DNA of 44,487 nt from DATMXS01 sp050260275 (lineage in GTDB: Bacteria > Acidobacteriota > Terriglobia > Bryobacterales > Bryobacteraceae): positions 1-44,487 of the forward strand of contig JBLNBX010000176.1 of NCBI GenBank assembly GCA_050260275.1. Direction: 5' to 3'. The notes below the pieces were generated by a model. The model saw nothing but the letters and a program-made list of their open reading frames with translations, had not been told where the DNA came from and ran no database searches. Both the position numbers and the translations under genes were made by a program. Positions 7,952 to 15,574 of the stretch are shown here, piece by piece (within the stretch, counting starts at the first letter, position 1; every line of letters begins with the position of its first letter).

Positions 7952-8941
7952 GTGGCGGAACTGCGCGACACCTTCGGCAGGCTGCACGATAGTCTCCGTA
8001 TCAGCGTCACCGACAGGTGCGACATCCGCTGCACGTACTGCATGCCGGAGCGCGAGGTCGAGTTCGTCCCGCGCGGCGAGATCCTCACTTTCGAAGAGAT
8101 AGAACGATTCGCGCGAGCGGCCGCCGGGCTTGGCGTGCGGGAGATCCGCCTCACCGGCGGCGAGCCTCTGCTGCGGAAGGGGCTGCCCGAGCTCGTTTCG
8201 CGGCTCGCGGCCATTCCTGGAATCGAGGACCTGGCGCTCACGACGAACGGCGTGGCGCTGGAGGAGATGGCCGTTCCGCTTTTTGAGGCTGGTCTGCGGC
8301 GCGTCAACGTGCACCTGGACACGCTAGACCGCGAGCGCTTCATCGAGATCACCCGGCGCGACGTGCTAGAACGCGTGCTGGCGGGCATAAATGCCTGCCT
8401 GCGCGCAGGCTACTCGCCCGTGAAGATCAACGCCGTCGCGGTGAAGGGACTGGTAGAGCCGGACATAGTTCCGCTGGCGCAGTTTGCCCGCGAAACGGGC
8501 TGCGAAGTACGGTACATCGAGTTCATGCCGCTCGACGCCCAGGGACTCTGGCGGCGAGACCTCGTGCTGCCGGCTTCCGAGATCCTCGAGATACTCTCGC
8601 GCGAGGTGGGGCCGCTGATCCCGCTCGAAGGCGACGAGCGCGCGCCTTCGCTCGATTACCAGTTCGCCGACGGGCGCGGGCGCATCGGCTTCATCGCTTC
8701 CGTGACCCGGCCCTTCTGCGAGCACTGCAACCGCATCCGGCTCACAGCCGACGGCCACTTGCGGTATTGCCTGTTCGCGCTCGAAGAAACTGACGTGAAA
8801 CCGCTGCTTCGCGGCGGCGCTTCCGGCGACTGCATCGCCGAAACCATCAGAAACGTCGTACGCGCGAAGTGGGAAGGGCACGAGATCAACACGGCGAGAT
8901 TCGTAGCGCCGTTGCGGCCGATGTACTCGATAGGCGGATAG
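7952..8941 (+). CDS. moaA: GTP 3',8-cyclase (molybdenum cofactor biosynthesis)
   Basis: MoaA is a radical SAM enzyme that converts GTP to 3',8-cyclo-GTP, the first step of molybdopterin synthesis. The N-terminal CDIRCTYCM gives the SAM cluster Cys (CxxxCxxC), LTGGEPLLR is the SAM-binding GGE motif, and the C-terminal CEHCNRIRLTADGHLRYCL binds the second cluster. The protein ends in the typical Gly-Gly (YSIGG). The GTG start directly follows nadA, and GAGGGG spanning the nadA stop region serves as ribosome site; the pair is likely cotranscribed. Both enzymes need Fe-S clusters, but no other Moco gene is present. Confidence 0.96.
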   Translation: MAELRDTFGRLHDSLRISVTDRCDIRCTYCMPEREVEFVPRGEILTFEEIERFARAAAGLGVREIRLTGGEPLLRKGLPELVSRLAAIPGIEDLALTTNGVALEEMAVPLFEAGLRRVNVHLDTLDRERFIEITRRDVLERVLAGINACLRAGYSPVKINAVAVKGLVEPDIVPLAQFARETGCEVRYIEFMPLDAQGLWRRDLVLPASEILEILSREVGPLIPLEGDERAPSLDYQFADGRGRIGFIASVTRPFCEHCNRIRLTADGHLRYCLFALEETDVKPLLRGGASGDCIAETIRNVVRAKWEGHEINTARFVAPLRPMYSIGG

Positions 8942-9132
8942 TCTGTGTGGGGCAGCTCTTGCGGGCCGGTGCGCGATTCGCGGATTTCGCGAGTTGGCGT
9001 GCGGGTTCGTCACGAGGCGGCCCGAACCGGGCGCAGGCCCGGCCATCCCCACGAAAACACTCGGATGGGTGAATGCGCATCTGTGTGCGCTGGTTGTGCG
9101 CCTGCCGCATATAGGACAATCGCAGCTTCAAC

Positions 9133-10323
9133 ATGATTCGAGTTGCCATGGCACTTCTCGCAGGTGCAGTTCTTCTCCCCGCGGCAGATGACAGCGCGCT
9201 TCGCGAGCGCGCGATGCGCCTTCACCGCGAGGCGATCGTCGTCGATACGCACAACGACATTCCCATGCTCATGACGGACAGGGGCTACGACCTCGCCATC
9301 CGCCACGAGGCCAGCGAGGCGCAGACCGACATTCCCCGCATGAAAGAGGGCGGGCTCGACGCTGAGTTCTTCGCCGCGTACGTCGCGCCGAGCTATGTGA
9401 AGACGGGCAACGCGGCCGCGCGCGCGAAGGAGATGATCGCGGCCATAGCGGACGCCGTGCGCCGCAACCCCGATCTCGAGTTTGCCCGTACGGCGGCGGA
9501 TGTGCGGCGAATAGCCGCGTCGGGGAGGATCGCGGCGATCATCGCCGTCGAGGGTGGCCACGCGATCGAGGACAGCCTCGACAACCTGCGCGAGTTTCAC
9601 CGCCTCGGCGCGATGTACATGACCCTCACGCACTCAAACACCAACAACTGGGCGGATTCCTCCGGCGATATCGACAAGCCCGGCGTGAAGCACCACAACG
9701 GCCTGACGGAGTTCGGGCGCGAGGTGGTGCGCGAGATGAACCGGCTGGGAATGATGGTGGACGTTTCGCACGTATCGGACAAGACGTTTTGGGACGTGAT
9801 CGAAACCTCACGCGCGCCCATCATCGCCTCGCACTCCTGCGCGCGCGCTCTCGCCGATGCCTCGCGGAACATGACCGACGATATGCTGCGCGCGGTGGGC
9901 AAGAACGGCGGCGTGGTGATGGTGAACTTCGGCGGGTGGTTCCTGCACCCGGACGCGCCGTCAGCAGCCGCGAAGCTCCGTCCGGAGTTCGAGGCGCTGA
10001 GCAAGCGCTTCCCGAACGACCCCGCGCGGCAGGAGGCCGAGGAGCGCAAAATCGTCGCGAAGATGCCGAAGGTGCCGCTATCGATGCTGATCGACCATAT
10101 CGAGCACGTCGCGAAGGTGGCCGGCATCGACCACGTGGGCCTCGGTTCCGACTTCGACGGCGTCAGCGGCTACCTGCCCGTGGGCGTCGAAGATGTCTCA
10201 AAGCTGCCGAACATCACCTACGAACTGCTCAAGCGCGGTTACTCGGACGAGGACGTCAAAAAGATCCTCGGGGAGAATATCCTGCGCGTGATGGAGGCGG
10301 TGGAGAAGGCGGCGAAGAACTGA
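9133..10323 (+). CDS. Secreted membrane dipeptidase, peptidase family M19
   Basis: The 396-residue protein begins with a short signal peptide (MALLAGAVLLPAA) and then follows the renal dipeptidase family: DTHNDIP (metal-binding HxD), AVEGGHAIED (bridging Glu), VDVSHVSD, ASHSCARAL and HVGLGSDFDG. These zinc enzymes cleave dipeptides, often with D-residues, outside the cytoplasm; a role in peptide nutrition or wall-fragment turnover is an inference. No ribosome site is visible before the ATG. It is monocistronic, with 191 bp of featureless gap upstream and a hairpin after the stop. Confidence 0.93.
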   Translation: MIRVAMALLAGAVLLPAADDSALRERAMRLHREAIVVDTHNDIPMLMTDRGYDLAIRHEASEAQTDIPRMKEGGLDAEFFAAYVAPSYVKTGNAAARAKEMIAAIADAVRRNPDLEFARTAADVRRIAASGRIAAIIAVEGGHAIEDSLDNLREFHRLGAMYMTLTHSNTNNWADSSGDIDKPGVKHHNGLTEFGREVVREMNRLGMMVDVSHVSDKTFWDVIETSRAPIIASHSCARALADASRNMTDDMLRAVGKNGGVVMVNFGGWFLHPDAPSAAAKLRPEFEALSKRFPNDPARQEAEERKIVAKMPKVPLSMLIDHIEHVAKVAGIDHVGLGSDFDGVSGYLPVGVEDVSKLPNITYELLKRGYSDEDVKKILGENILRVMEAVEKAAKN

Positions 10324-10326
10324 GGC

Positions 10327-10346
10327 CGGGCTTGTACCCAAGCCCG
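10327..10346. terminator. Hairpin between convergent genes
   Basis: A perfect 8-bp stem (CGGGCTTG/CAAGCCCG) with a 4-nt loop lies 4 bp after the M19 stop and before the end of the convergent DUF481 gene. There is no T-tract, so any termination would depend on the stem or on another factor. Confidence 0.5.
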
Positions 10347-10371
10347 CACCAGAGCTGCGACGTAGCGCCCT

Positions 10372-11427
10372 TCACCTCGCGAACGTCAGCCTCAAACCCG
10401 TCGTGAATAGCAGATCGTTCTTCTTGCTGCCGGGCACGGGGTCGCTGAGGAGCCGGTCGCTTACGGTGAACTGCCAGCCCAGCCAGCGCCACAGCGCAGC
10501 GTCGGCGGAGAGGTCCACGTTCAGGCGGTACTCGCCGCGATTGGTCAGGTTCGGGAAAATCAGCGCCTTCTCGCGCAGGGAGATTCGTTGGGTGAGGCGG
10601 AACAACAGATCCTGGCCGATCAGTCCCTCGCCCGAGGTCCGCGTCAGCCCGGTGGAGAACCACTCGCGGTTGAGCGCCGCGCCGGCCTGCCAGTCGAAGT
10701 AACCGCGGTCGGATTTCCAGACATGGTGGCCGAGGCCCCACGCGGGCGCGAACCGCAGGTCCAACTGCTGGAACTCGTCGAATTCGAAATCGCTCGACGC
10801 GAAGGTGAAGATGTTCGGAGTCAGGTTCAGGTCGTACTTGAGGCCGCCGCGTATCGCGTTCGCGGTTGGCACGGATACCCCGTCCGTCTTCGCGCTCGCG
10901 CGTATAGAGGTGAAGTGGAGGCCGATCTTGTCGCGCGGCGTGGCGCGCGCCGCTACAGCGCTCGTGGTCATGTTGGACGCATACGCGTTTCCGCGCGCCT
11001 GGGATATGCCGAAATCGAGCGACGCGGTCCAGAGATCGATCAGGCGCGGGCTCAGGTAGCGGTCGATCTCGGCATCGTAGGAGTCCTTCGAGCGGATATA
11101 GACGATGCCGTCTCGGGCGGCCGGGACCGTGCCGGCATCCTTGCTGATGATTTCGGCCGTATCGCCCTTGAGCGTGATCGCGCCGCTGATCACCTTTCCG
11201 TCCTTCATGCCGACGTATACAGGCTCGTCGGCCTCGATGCTCGCGACAGCATCCCAGGGGAGCGTGACCTCGACATCGTAAACCGACTTGATGATCACCT
11301 TGCCCTCGGCGGCTTTAACGACCGTTCCCGTCAGCCGGTCGCCGTTTTTCAGCGTGACCACGTCAGCGCGCGCGGCGGCGCACACCAGCATGAGCAGACA
11401 CAGGGCAGAAGTGAATCGGAAATGCAT
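10372..11427 (-). CDS. DUF481-family outer-membrane protein
   Basis: The 351-residue product has a signal peptide (HFRFTSALCLLMLVCAAARA), a small N-terminal beta domain (DVVTLKNGDRLTGTVV...LPWDAVASIEAD, about 22-65), and a C-terminal part with alternating polar and aromatic strands ending in LLFTTGLRLTFAR, with Phe next to last. This matches DUF481 (YdiY-like) outer-membrane beta-barrels, whose function is poorly known. The start was set here because GGAGGGAG lies 5-10 nt upstream and the signal peptide begins here; an in-frame start 38 codons earlier adds non-signal sequence. It is not clearly in an operon with the gene 200 bp upstream. Confidence 0.85.
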   Translation of the reverse strand: MHFRFTSALCLLMLVCAAARADVVTLKNGDRLTGTVVKAAEGKVIIKSVYDVEVTLPWDAVASIEADEPVYVGMKDGKVISGAITLKGDTAEIISKDAGTVPAARDGIVYIRSKDSYDAEIDRYLSPRLIDLWTASLDFGISQARGNAYASNMTTSAVAARATPRDKIGLHFTSIRASAKTDGVSVPTANAIRGGLKYDLNLTPNIFTFASSDFEFDEFQQLDLRFAPAWGLGHHVWKSDRGYFDWQAGAALNREWFSTGLTRTSGEGLIGQDLLFRLTQRISLREKALIFPNLTNRGEYRLNVDLSADAALWRWLGWQFTVSDRLLSDPVPGSKKNDLLFTTGLRLTFAR

Positions 11428-11628
11428 TAGCGCTCCCTCCAATTTGAGTCCAGGTCTGGACAGACCCACCTGCGGCTTGCCGCGCCGGAGCATGCCCGGG
11501 CGCGCGGGACCAGCAATCCCGCGGCGAGACATTATTCGCATTCTCCGGCCATCGCGGAGGCGAACGCAAGGCCATCGCCCGGCCAGCTTCTGATGGCCGC
11601 AACGGCGCTGCGGCCCGGCAGGCAGTGA

Positions 11629-14600
11629 TCAGCGCGCTATCCGGGCGCCAGAAGACATCAGCACTTTCACCGGTCCCACGGACTTGACGGTTCCGTGCTC
11701 CGTTCCGTAGATCCAGCGGTAGTAGACAACGCGATCGCTGATCGCAGGGATGGTGATGGAGCAACCGGACCTGCAATCGACACCCGTGTAGGCGTCCGTA
11801 TCTGCGAACTTGTACGGGTCCGCCGGGTCGTATTCCGCGGAAACAGCGACGCAGGCCTCGCGTCTCTGCGTGCAGCGGAACTGCATGGACGGGTCGTATC
11901 CGAATGCGACCACAGCTCTCACGGCGCCGGCCACGGGCGGCGAGGACACCTTCACGGGCACGAATGTCGACCGGTCGATTCCGTCGGGCTCGGGCAGTCG
12001 AGGAACGCGCGCCAGCATGCTCGTGTTCTCGCCAGTGGTGTGGTCGTCGAAGATGGTTGTCGGAAACACCATCCACTCGCCGTCGGGCAGCGCGCGCGCG
12101 TTGGTGAGCTGTCCCCAACGCCGCCACGCGCCCGAGAGCCCGCGTATCAGAACGCGGCTGTTGATCGCGCCGCTTTCCGTGACGGGGGCGTCGACGCCGA
12201 ACTGCACCACCGCCTGGCCATAGGCTCCGACGTGAAATGTGCAGAGGTCGAGTTGGCCGCCGGACGGACTGCCAAGCGAGCACGAGGGCGTCGTAAGGTA
12301 CGGCAGGTTGGCGTACATATCTCCAGCGACCGATCCCGGCCAGCACTCGCCGGCCTGGTAAGCTGCGCACATGGTGAAGTGGCCGGCGGGCGAGTCGTCG
12401 AGCCGGCTTCCGGGCCCGCTGATGTCCAGCAGCACATTCGTGCCGCTAATCCCGATGTACGGCGCCTTCTTGACGTCGCGCGGGTAATCCTTCGCGGCCG
12501 GTACCCGATAGATGTACGATGTGCCGTCGACCTTCTGTGCGGTTTCGCCGGGCACCGTGCCGGACTGGAATGGCGTCAGGTCCAGAAACCAGCCGCGGCG
12601 ATCTTCCGAAGGGGCGTTCCAGTTTTCGAACGACGGGTGTTTTTGATAGCTGTTGCCGTCGCAACCGGCAAACACACCGGCGAATAGCGGCGAAGCCTGG
12701 TGCACGAAAGTGGCCGGTTTGTTGAAGTTGTCCGCGGGAAACGGGCCTTTGCGGACAAACCAACCGGCGGCAATGTCGTACGGATCGCGGGCCACCCGGT
12801 GCAGGTTGCGCACGAACCGGTCCGTGATCCAGAGCGAGCCGGAGGCGTCCATACCGCGCGGATCATCCACATAGCGCCAGAAGACGTCCGGGGCGTAGCC
12901 GGATGACGTGTTTGCGAGGCCGGGGCAGACCGCCTTGAGCGTGGCGCCCGCGGCGTGAGCCCTCTTCGGGTACGCGCCCCAGCCGCGCTCAACCGTCCAG
13001 TTGTTTCCCGTCTTCGCGATGATTCTGATGTATTCCGGCGCGTCGGTGAACTGAAATATGTCGCCCGGCAAGGCTTCCTGCAGGTACCTGGAGCCGTCGC
13101 GCGGCAGGCTGCCCGGATCGCAAACGGGCTCGCCGTCCACGGTGATGACGTCGGCGTCGGCGTCGATGCCTCCAGCGTTCTGAAGCGTCACGTACCACGG
13201 TCCGGTGGAGCCCCCGCCGCGCAGACCTTGGGTGATGAAGTGGAATATGTCTCCGCCGGGAACATAGGCGGCATAGTGCAGCCCGCACCAGCGCGTGGCC
13301 GGGTTCCGGTGGACGGCCGCCGCCGCGATTATCTTCAGGCACGACGAGCAGGAACCCAGCGGGCGCTTATCGCCGAGGTCGAGCACCCACAGCCATGCGG
13401 GCGAATCCTGGTTGAGCGCGCGGCAGCTCCCGAGCAGACGGTTGCCCTGAACGGCCGCGAGCGAGCAGGACGCGAACGTGGGGCCCGAAAACGACGCGTC
13501 GAATTCCGATATCAGCCCGTCCAAAGCCGGGAAGCCCGCGGGCGTCAGGTTCGTTATGGACCACTGCGCCTGAGCGTCCGGCGGCGCCTCCTCGTCGTTG
13601 CCCGTGTACCGTAACTGGAGAAGAACAGGCTTCTTCGACGGCTTACCCGTGCCGATGGCGTAGAGCACGTTGGGATCGTCTGCATCAAAGTAAGCCTGAG
13701 ATGGTAAGTACCCCGCCTCCCAGTCGGGCCCGGCGTTGTATCTCAGGTAGCCGAGGAAGCGGATGGAGCCGTCGTCGCCAAACCAGTACAACCTGTTAAT
13801 CTGCTGCTTCGACTGGACCGTGCAATGGTATCCGCCGTTGGTTTTCTGCTGCGGGCAGGCTACCTCGCTGCCGGCATCGAAGCTCGTGGGATAGTCCTTT
13901 GCGCTGTGAGAGGAATCCGAGGCGAGCGAGGCGCGCTTCGCCAGAACGCCGGTTACCGGGTCGATCACCTCGTACCCCCTGACGTTCGGGATGGAGGGGT
14001 AGAGATACTTCATGGGCGCGCTCGACCAGTCAAAGGGTGTGAGTTCCCCATAGGTGCTGCCGAGCGGAACCGTCGCCGTCCTGAAGGAGCCCATGTACAT
14101 CGCCGGGCCGCAGGTGATGCGGAACCAGTGGGGCGTGTCCGCCTGAAGGGTGCGGCTGAACCGGTTGGCTCTCGAGAACCGGCCACCCGCGCCCTGCGCG
14201 TTCGCCGCGCCGGCATTGGCGTAGGAGAACGTGTGCGAGTCCTGGATCGAGACGACCAGGGCGTCCTCAGCGTCGAATGACGAGTCGGAGACACCCTCGA
14301 TGGCGGCGCGGTCGTTGACGGCAAGACCGTGCGGTCCAGCGGTCGTGACGGTCGCATACCTTCCCTCGGCATCCCGGATGGCGGTGACGATTCTCACCGG
14401 CGCGGGCGCCTCGCGCACGCTGTATCCGGACCAGCCGGGTATGGGAATCTGGCCGGCCACGAACGAGCGCCGGGTGCCCTCCGAAACGCTACCCGGCCTG
14501 TCGTCCCGGTTCGATCCGGGGAAGAGAGCGGTGTTGGTGTCATTCACGGGCCGCGTCATCGCCGGGTCGGTGAACACATCCACCGTGCACGCGGCGGCGT

Positions 14601-14757
14601 TCGGGGCCGTGTACGTGATGATCGCCTGCCGGTGAGACACTACGACCCCAACGTTCGTGATCTGCTTCGGGCCGCTGGGACCGTCCTGAGGCGCCTTAAG
14701 CGCCCCGATCGCCGCCCACAGCAGCAGCCCGGTTGCGAGCCGGCCGTGAGTGAACAT
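11629..14757 (-). CDS. Very large secreted Cys-containing protein of unknown function
   Basis: The 1042-residue protein starts with a signal peptide (TGLLLWAAIGALKA) and has AAAGGGGGG as a strong ribosome site. Many Cys occur in closely spaced pairs (CSSC, CRSGC, CGLHY), as in disulphide-rich secreted proteins. Residues about 130-180 (TAGPHGLAVNDRAAIEGVSD...SHTFSYANAG) resemble a repeat seen in secreted and tail-fibre-like proteins. A second similar stretch lies near 555-605 (PGDIFQF...NNWTVERGWG). No catalytic motif, membrane segment or C-terminal sorting signal is seen. The rest has a beta-rich, adhesin-like or surface-protein look. I cannot assign a function. Base composition matches its neighbours, and it stands alone on its strand. 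Confidence 0.7.
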   Translation of the reverse strand: MFTHGRLATGLLLWAAIGALKAPQDGPSGPKQITNVGVVVSHRQAIITYTAPNAAACTVDVFTDPAMTRPVNDTNTALFPGSNRDDRPGSVSEGTRRSFVAGQIPIPGWSGYSVREAPAPVRIVTAIRDAEGRYATVTTAGPHGLAVNDRAAIEGVSDSSFDAEDALVVSIQDSHTFSYANAGAANAQGAGGRFSRANRFSRTLQADTPHWFRITCGPAMYMGSFRTATVPLGSTYGELTPFDWSSAPMKYLYPSIPNVRGYEVIDPVTGVLAKRASLASDSSHSAKDYPTSFDAGSEVACPQQKTNGGYHCTVQSKQQINRLYWFGDDGSIRFLGYLRYNAGPDWEAGYLPSQAYFDADDPNVLYAIGTGKPSKKPVLLQLRYTGNDEEAPPDAQAQWSITNLTPAGFPALDGLISEFDASFSGPTFASCSLAAVQGNRLLGSCRALNQDSPAWLWVLDLGDKRPLGSCSSCLKIIAAAAVHRNPATRWCGLHYAAYVPGGDIFHFITQGLRGGGSTGPWYVTLQNAGGIDADADVITVDGEPVCDPGSLPRDGSRYLQEALPGDIFQFTDAPEYIRIIAKTGNNWTVERGWGAYPKRAHAAGATLKAVCPGLANTSSGYAPDVFWRYVDDPRGMDASGSLWITDRFVRNLHRVARDPYDIAAGWFVRKGPFPADNFNKPATFVHQASPLFAGVFAGCDGNSYQKHPSFENWNAPSEDRRGWFLDLTPFQSGTVPGETAQKVDGTSYIYRVPAAKDYPRDVKKAPYIGISGTNVLLDISGPGSRLDDSPAGHFTMCAAYQAGECWPGSVAGDMYANLPYLTTPSCSLGSPSGGQLDLCTFHVGAYGQAVVQFGVDAPVTESGAINSRVLIRGLSGAWRRWGQLTNARALPDGEWMVFPTTIFDDHTTGENTSMLARVPRLPEPDGIDRSTFVPVKVSSPPVAGAVRAVVAFGYDPSMQFRCTQRREACVAVSAEYDPADPYKFADTDAYTGVDCRSGCSITIPAISDRVVYYRWIYGTEHGTVKSVGPVKVLMSSGARIAR

Positions 14758-14913
14758 TCCGAACCCCCCCTTTCTGAGTTGTGCGGGCCGCGAACCTGAC
14801 GGGTCTCCGGCGTTGTCTCGCCGCGCGGCGCCGGTTCTCCGCCGGCCGCGCCCATCGCGCCCGTGCGCCGCGATTTCCGCGGCGCGGACCAGTTTACTAC
14901 CTACCAGTGATCG

Positions 14914-14932
14914 ACACTCTTGCCACGAGTGT
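14914..14932. promoter_or_regulatory. Inverted repeat, possible operator
   Basis: ACACTC and GAGTGT form perfect 6-bp arms separated by 7 nt (TTGCCAC). TTGCCA could serve as a -35 with TACAAA further right, but that spacing is poor. It could be an operator for the receiver gene or part of a longer RNA fold. Confidence 0.4.
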
Positions 14933-14951
14933 TAATTCACCAGGGTACAAA

Positions 14952-15076
14952 ACCAAGGTCTTATCTGGGATGCGGCGGAGGCCCGTTCGATGGCTGGATA
15001 GCTCCTTCCGGGGGACATTGCTATGCCGCTGCCACCGGGAGAAAGTTGTTACCCCCGTGGTGGAGTGAGACCTGGT
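14952..15076 (+). ncRNA. Candidate structured RNA / 5' leader element
   Basis: A closing stem pairs ACCAAGGTCT (14952-14961, one bulged A) with AGACCTGGT (15068-15076) across 106 nt. Inside, GCGGC (14972) pairs with GCCGC (15025), ATAGC (14998) with GCTAT (15020) directly next to it, and CCACC-GGG (15032) with CCC...GGTGG (to 15063). The result is a multi-branched fold ending about 96 nt before the receiver start. It does not match the consensus of cobalamin, SAM, TPP, c-di-GMP-I or ZTP riboswitches, nor 4.5S, tmRNA or RNase P RNA, as far as I can recall them. GC-rich DNA gives such stems by chance, so confidence is low. Confidence 0.35.
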
Positions 15077-15172
15077 CTGGAGCAACTAAGCCGGTTGAAG
15101 AGACTAAGGAGAGCCGGAATGATAGACGGCCGTGAGCCGGTTTGTGCCGGATAATGACGATGGGGGCGCGCC

Positions 15173-15574
15173 ATGCCGGCAACGATCGTGATAGTAGACG
15201 AGGACCGGGCTTTCGTCGGCCACCTATCCGCAGTGCTGCGGCCGGCGGGATACGAGGTCATCGGCTGTGTCGGTAGCGACGAGGCGGTGCGGGTCTTCGA
15301 GACTTACACGCGGCCCGTGGACCTTGCCATCATCGATTTCATGGTGCCGGGGACTTCCGGGCCGGAGATGATCGGTGCCCTCCAGCGCCGGATGCCCGCA
15401 GCGAAGATCATCGCAACCGTTCCCGGGGAAGGTCCGGACCTCACCGAGCACGCGGCGCGGATGGGCGTGACGCGTGTAATCAAGCGCCCGCCGAAGGGTA
15501 TTCCGCCCGAGGGTTCAGAGTGGGTCAGTGTGGTGCGGAAGGCGCTCGGGGACGCGAGCACGAGCGCCGCCTAG
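15173..15574 (+). CDS. Stand-alone response-regulator receiver domain
   Basis: The 133-residue protein is a single CheY-like domain: IVIVDEDRAF at the N terminus gives the acidic pocket, LAIIDFMVPGTSG holds the phosphoacceptor Asp, and VIKRPPKG the conserved Lys. The switch Thr position reads ATV rather than MTA. It has no output domain, so it would work as a phosphate carrier or binding partner. It faces the hybrid kinase gene and their TAG stops overlap in the palindrome CTAG, so the kinase is a natural candidate partner (inference). Confidence 0.85.
   Translation: MPATIVIVDEDRAFVGHLSAVLRPAGYEVIGCVGSDEAVRVFETYTRPVDLAIIDFMVPGTSGPEMIGALQRRMPAAKIIATVPGEGPDLTEHAARMGVTRVIKRPPKGIPPEGSEWVSVVRKALGDASTSAA

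Larger units (their letters stand above)
14758..15172. other. 415-bp intergenic region with candidate structured RNA
   Basis: No convincing gene is present between the divergent secreted-protein and receiver genes. The right half holds a 6-bp inverted repeat (14914-14932) and a set of nested stems (14952-15076), listed separately. GCCGG recurs several times in the last 90 bp before the receiver gene. The left 120 bp shows nothing beyond the ribosome site of the left gene. Confidence 0.6.

Noticed and set aside
9133..9180. TGGCAC sequence at the start of the M19 gene as a sigma54 site
   Set aside because: It lies inside the coding region and lacks TTGC at the right distance.
11428..11541. 38-codon N-terminal extension of the DUF481 protein
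   Set aside because: The internal ATG has a strong ribosome site and starts a clean signal peptide; the extension would bury it.
14952..15172. Known riboswitch or housekeeping RNA (cobalamin, SAM, TPP, c-di-GMP-I, 4.5S, RNase P, tmRNA, 6S)
   Set aside because: None of the remembered conserved cores (for example GCCACTG, GGAAGGAAGC, GAGGAAAGTCC) is present in the right order; kept only as an unassigned fold.
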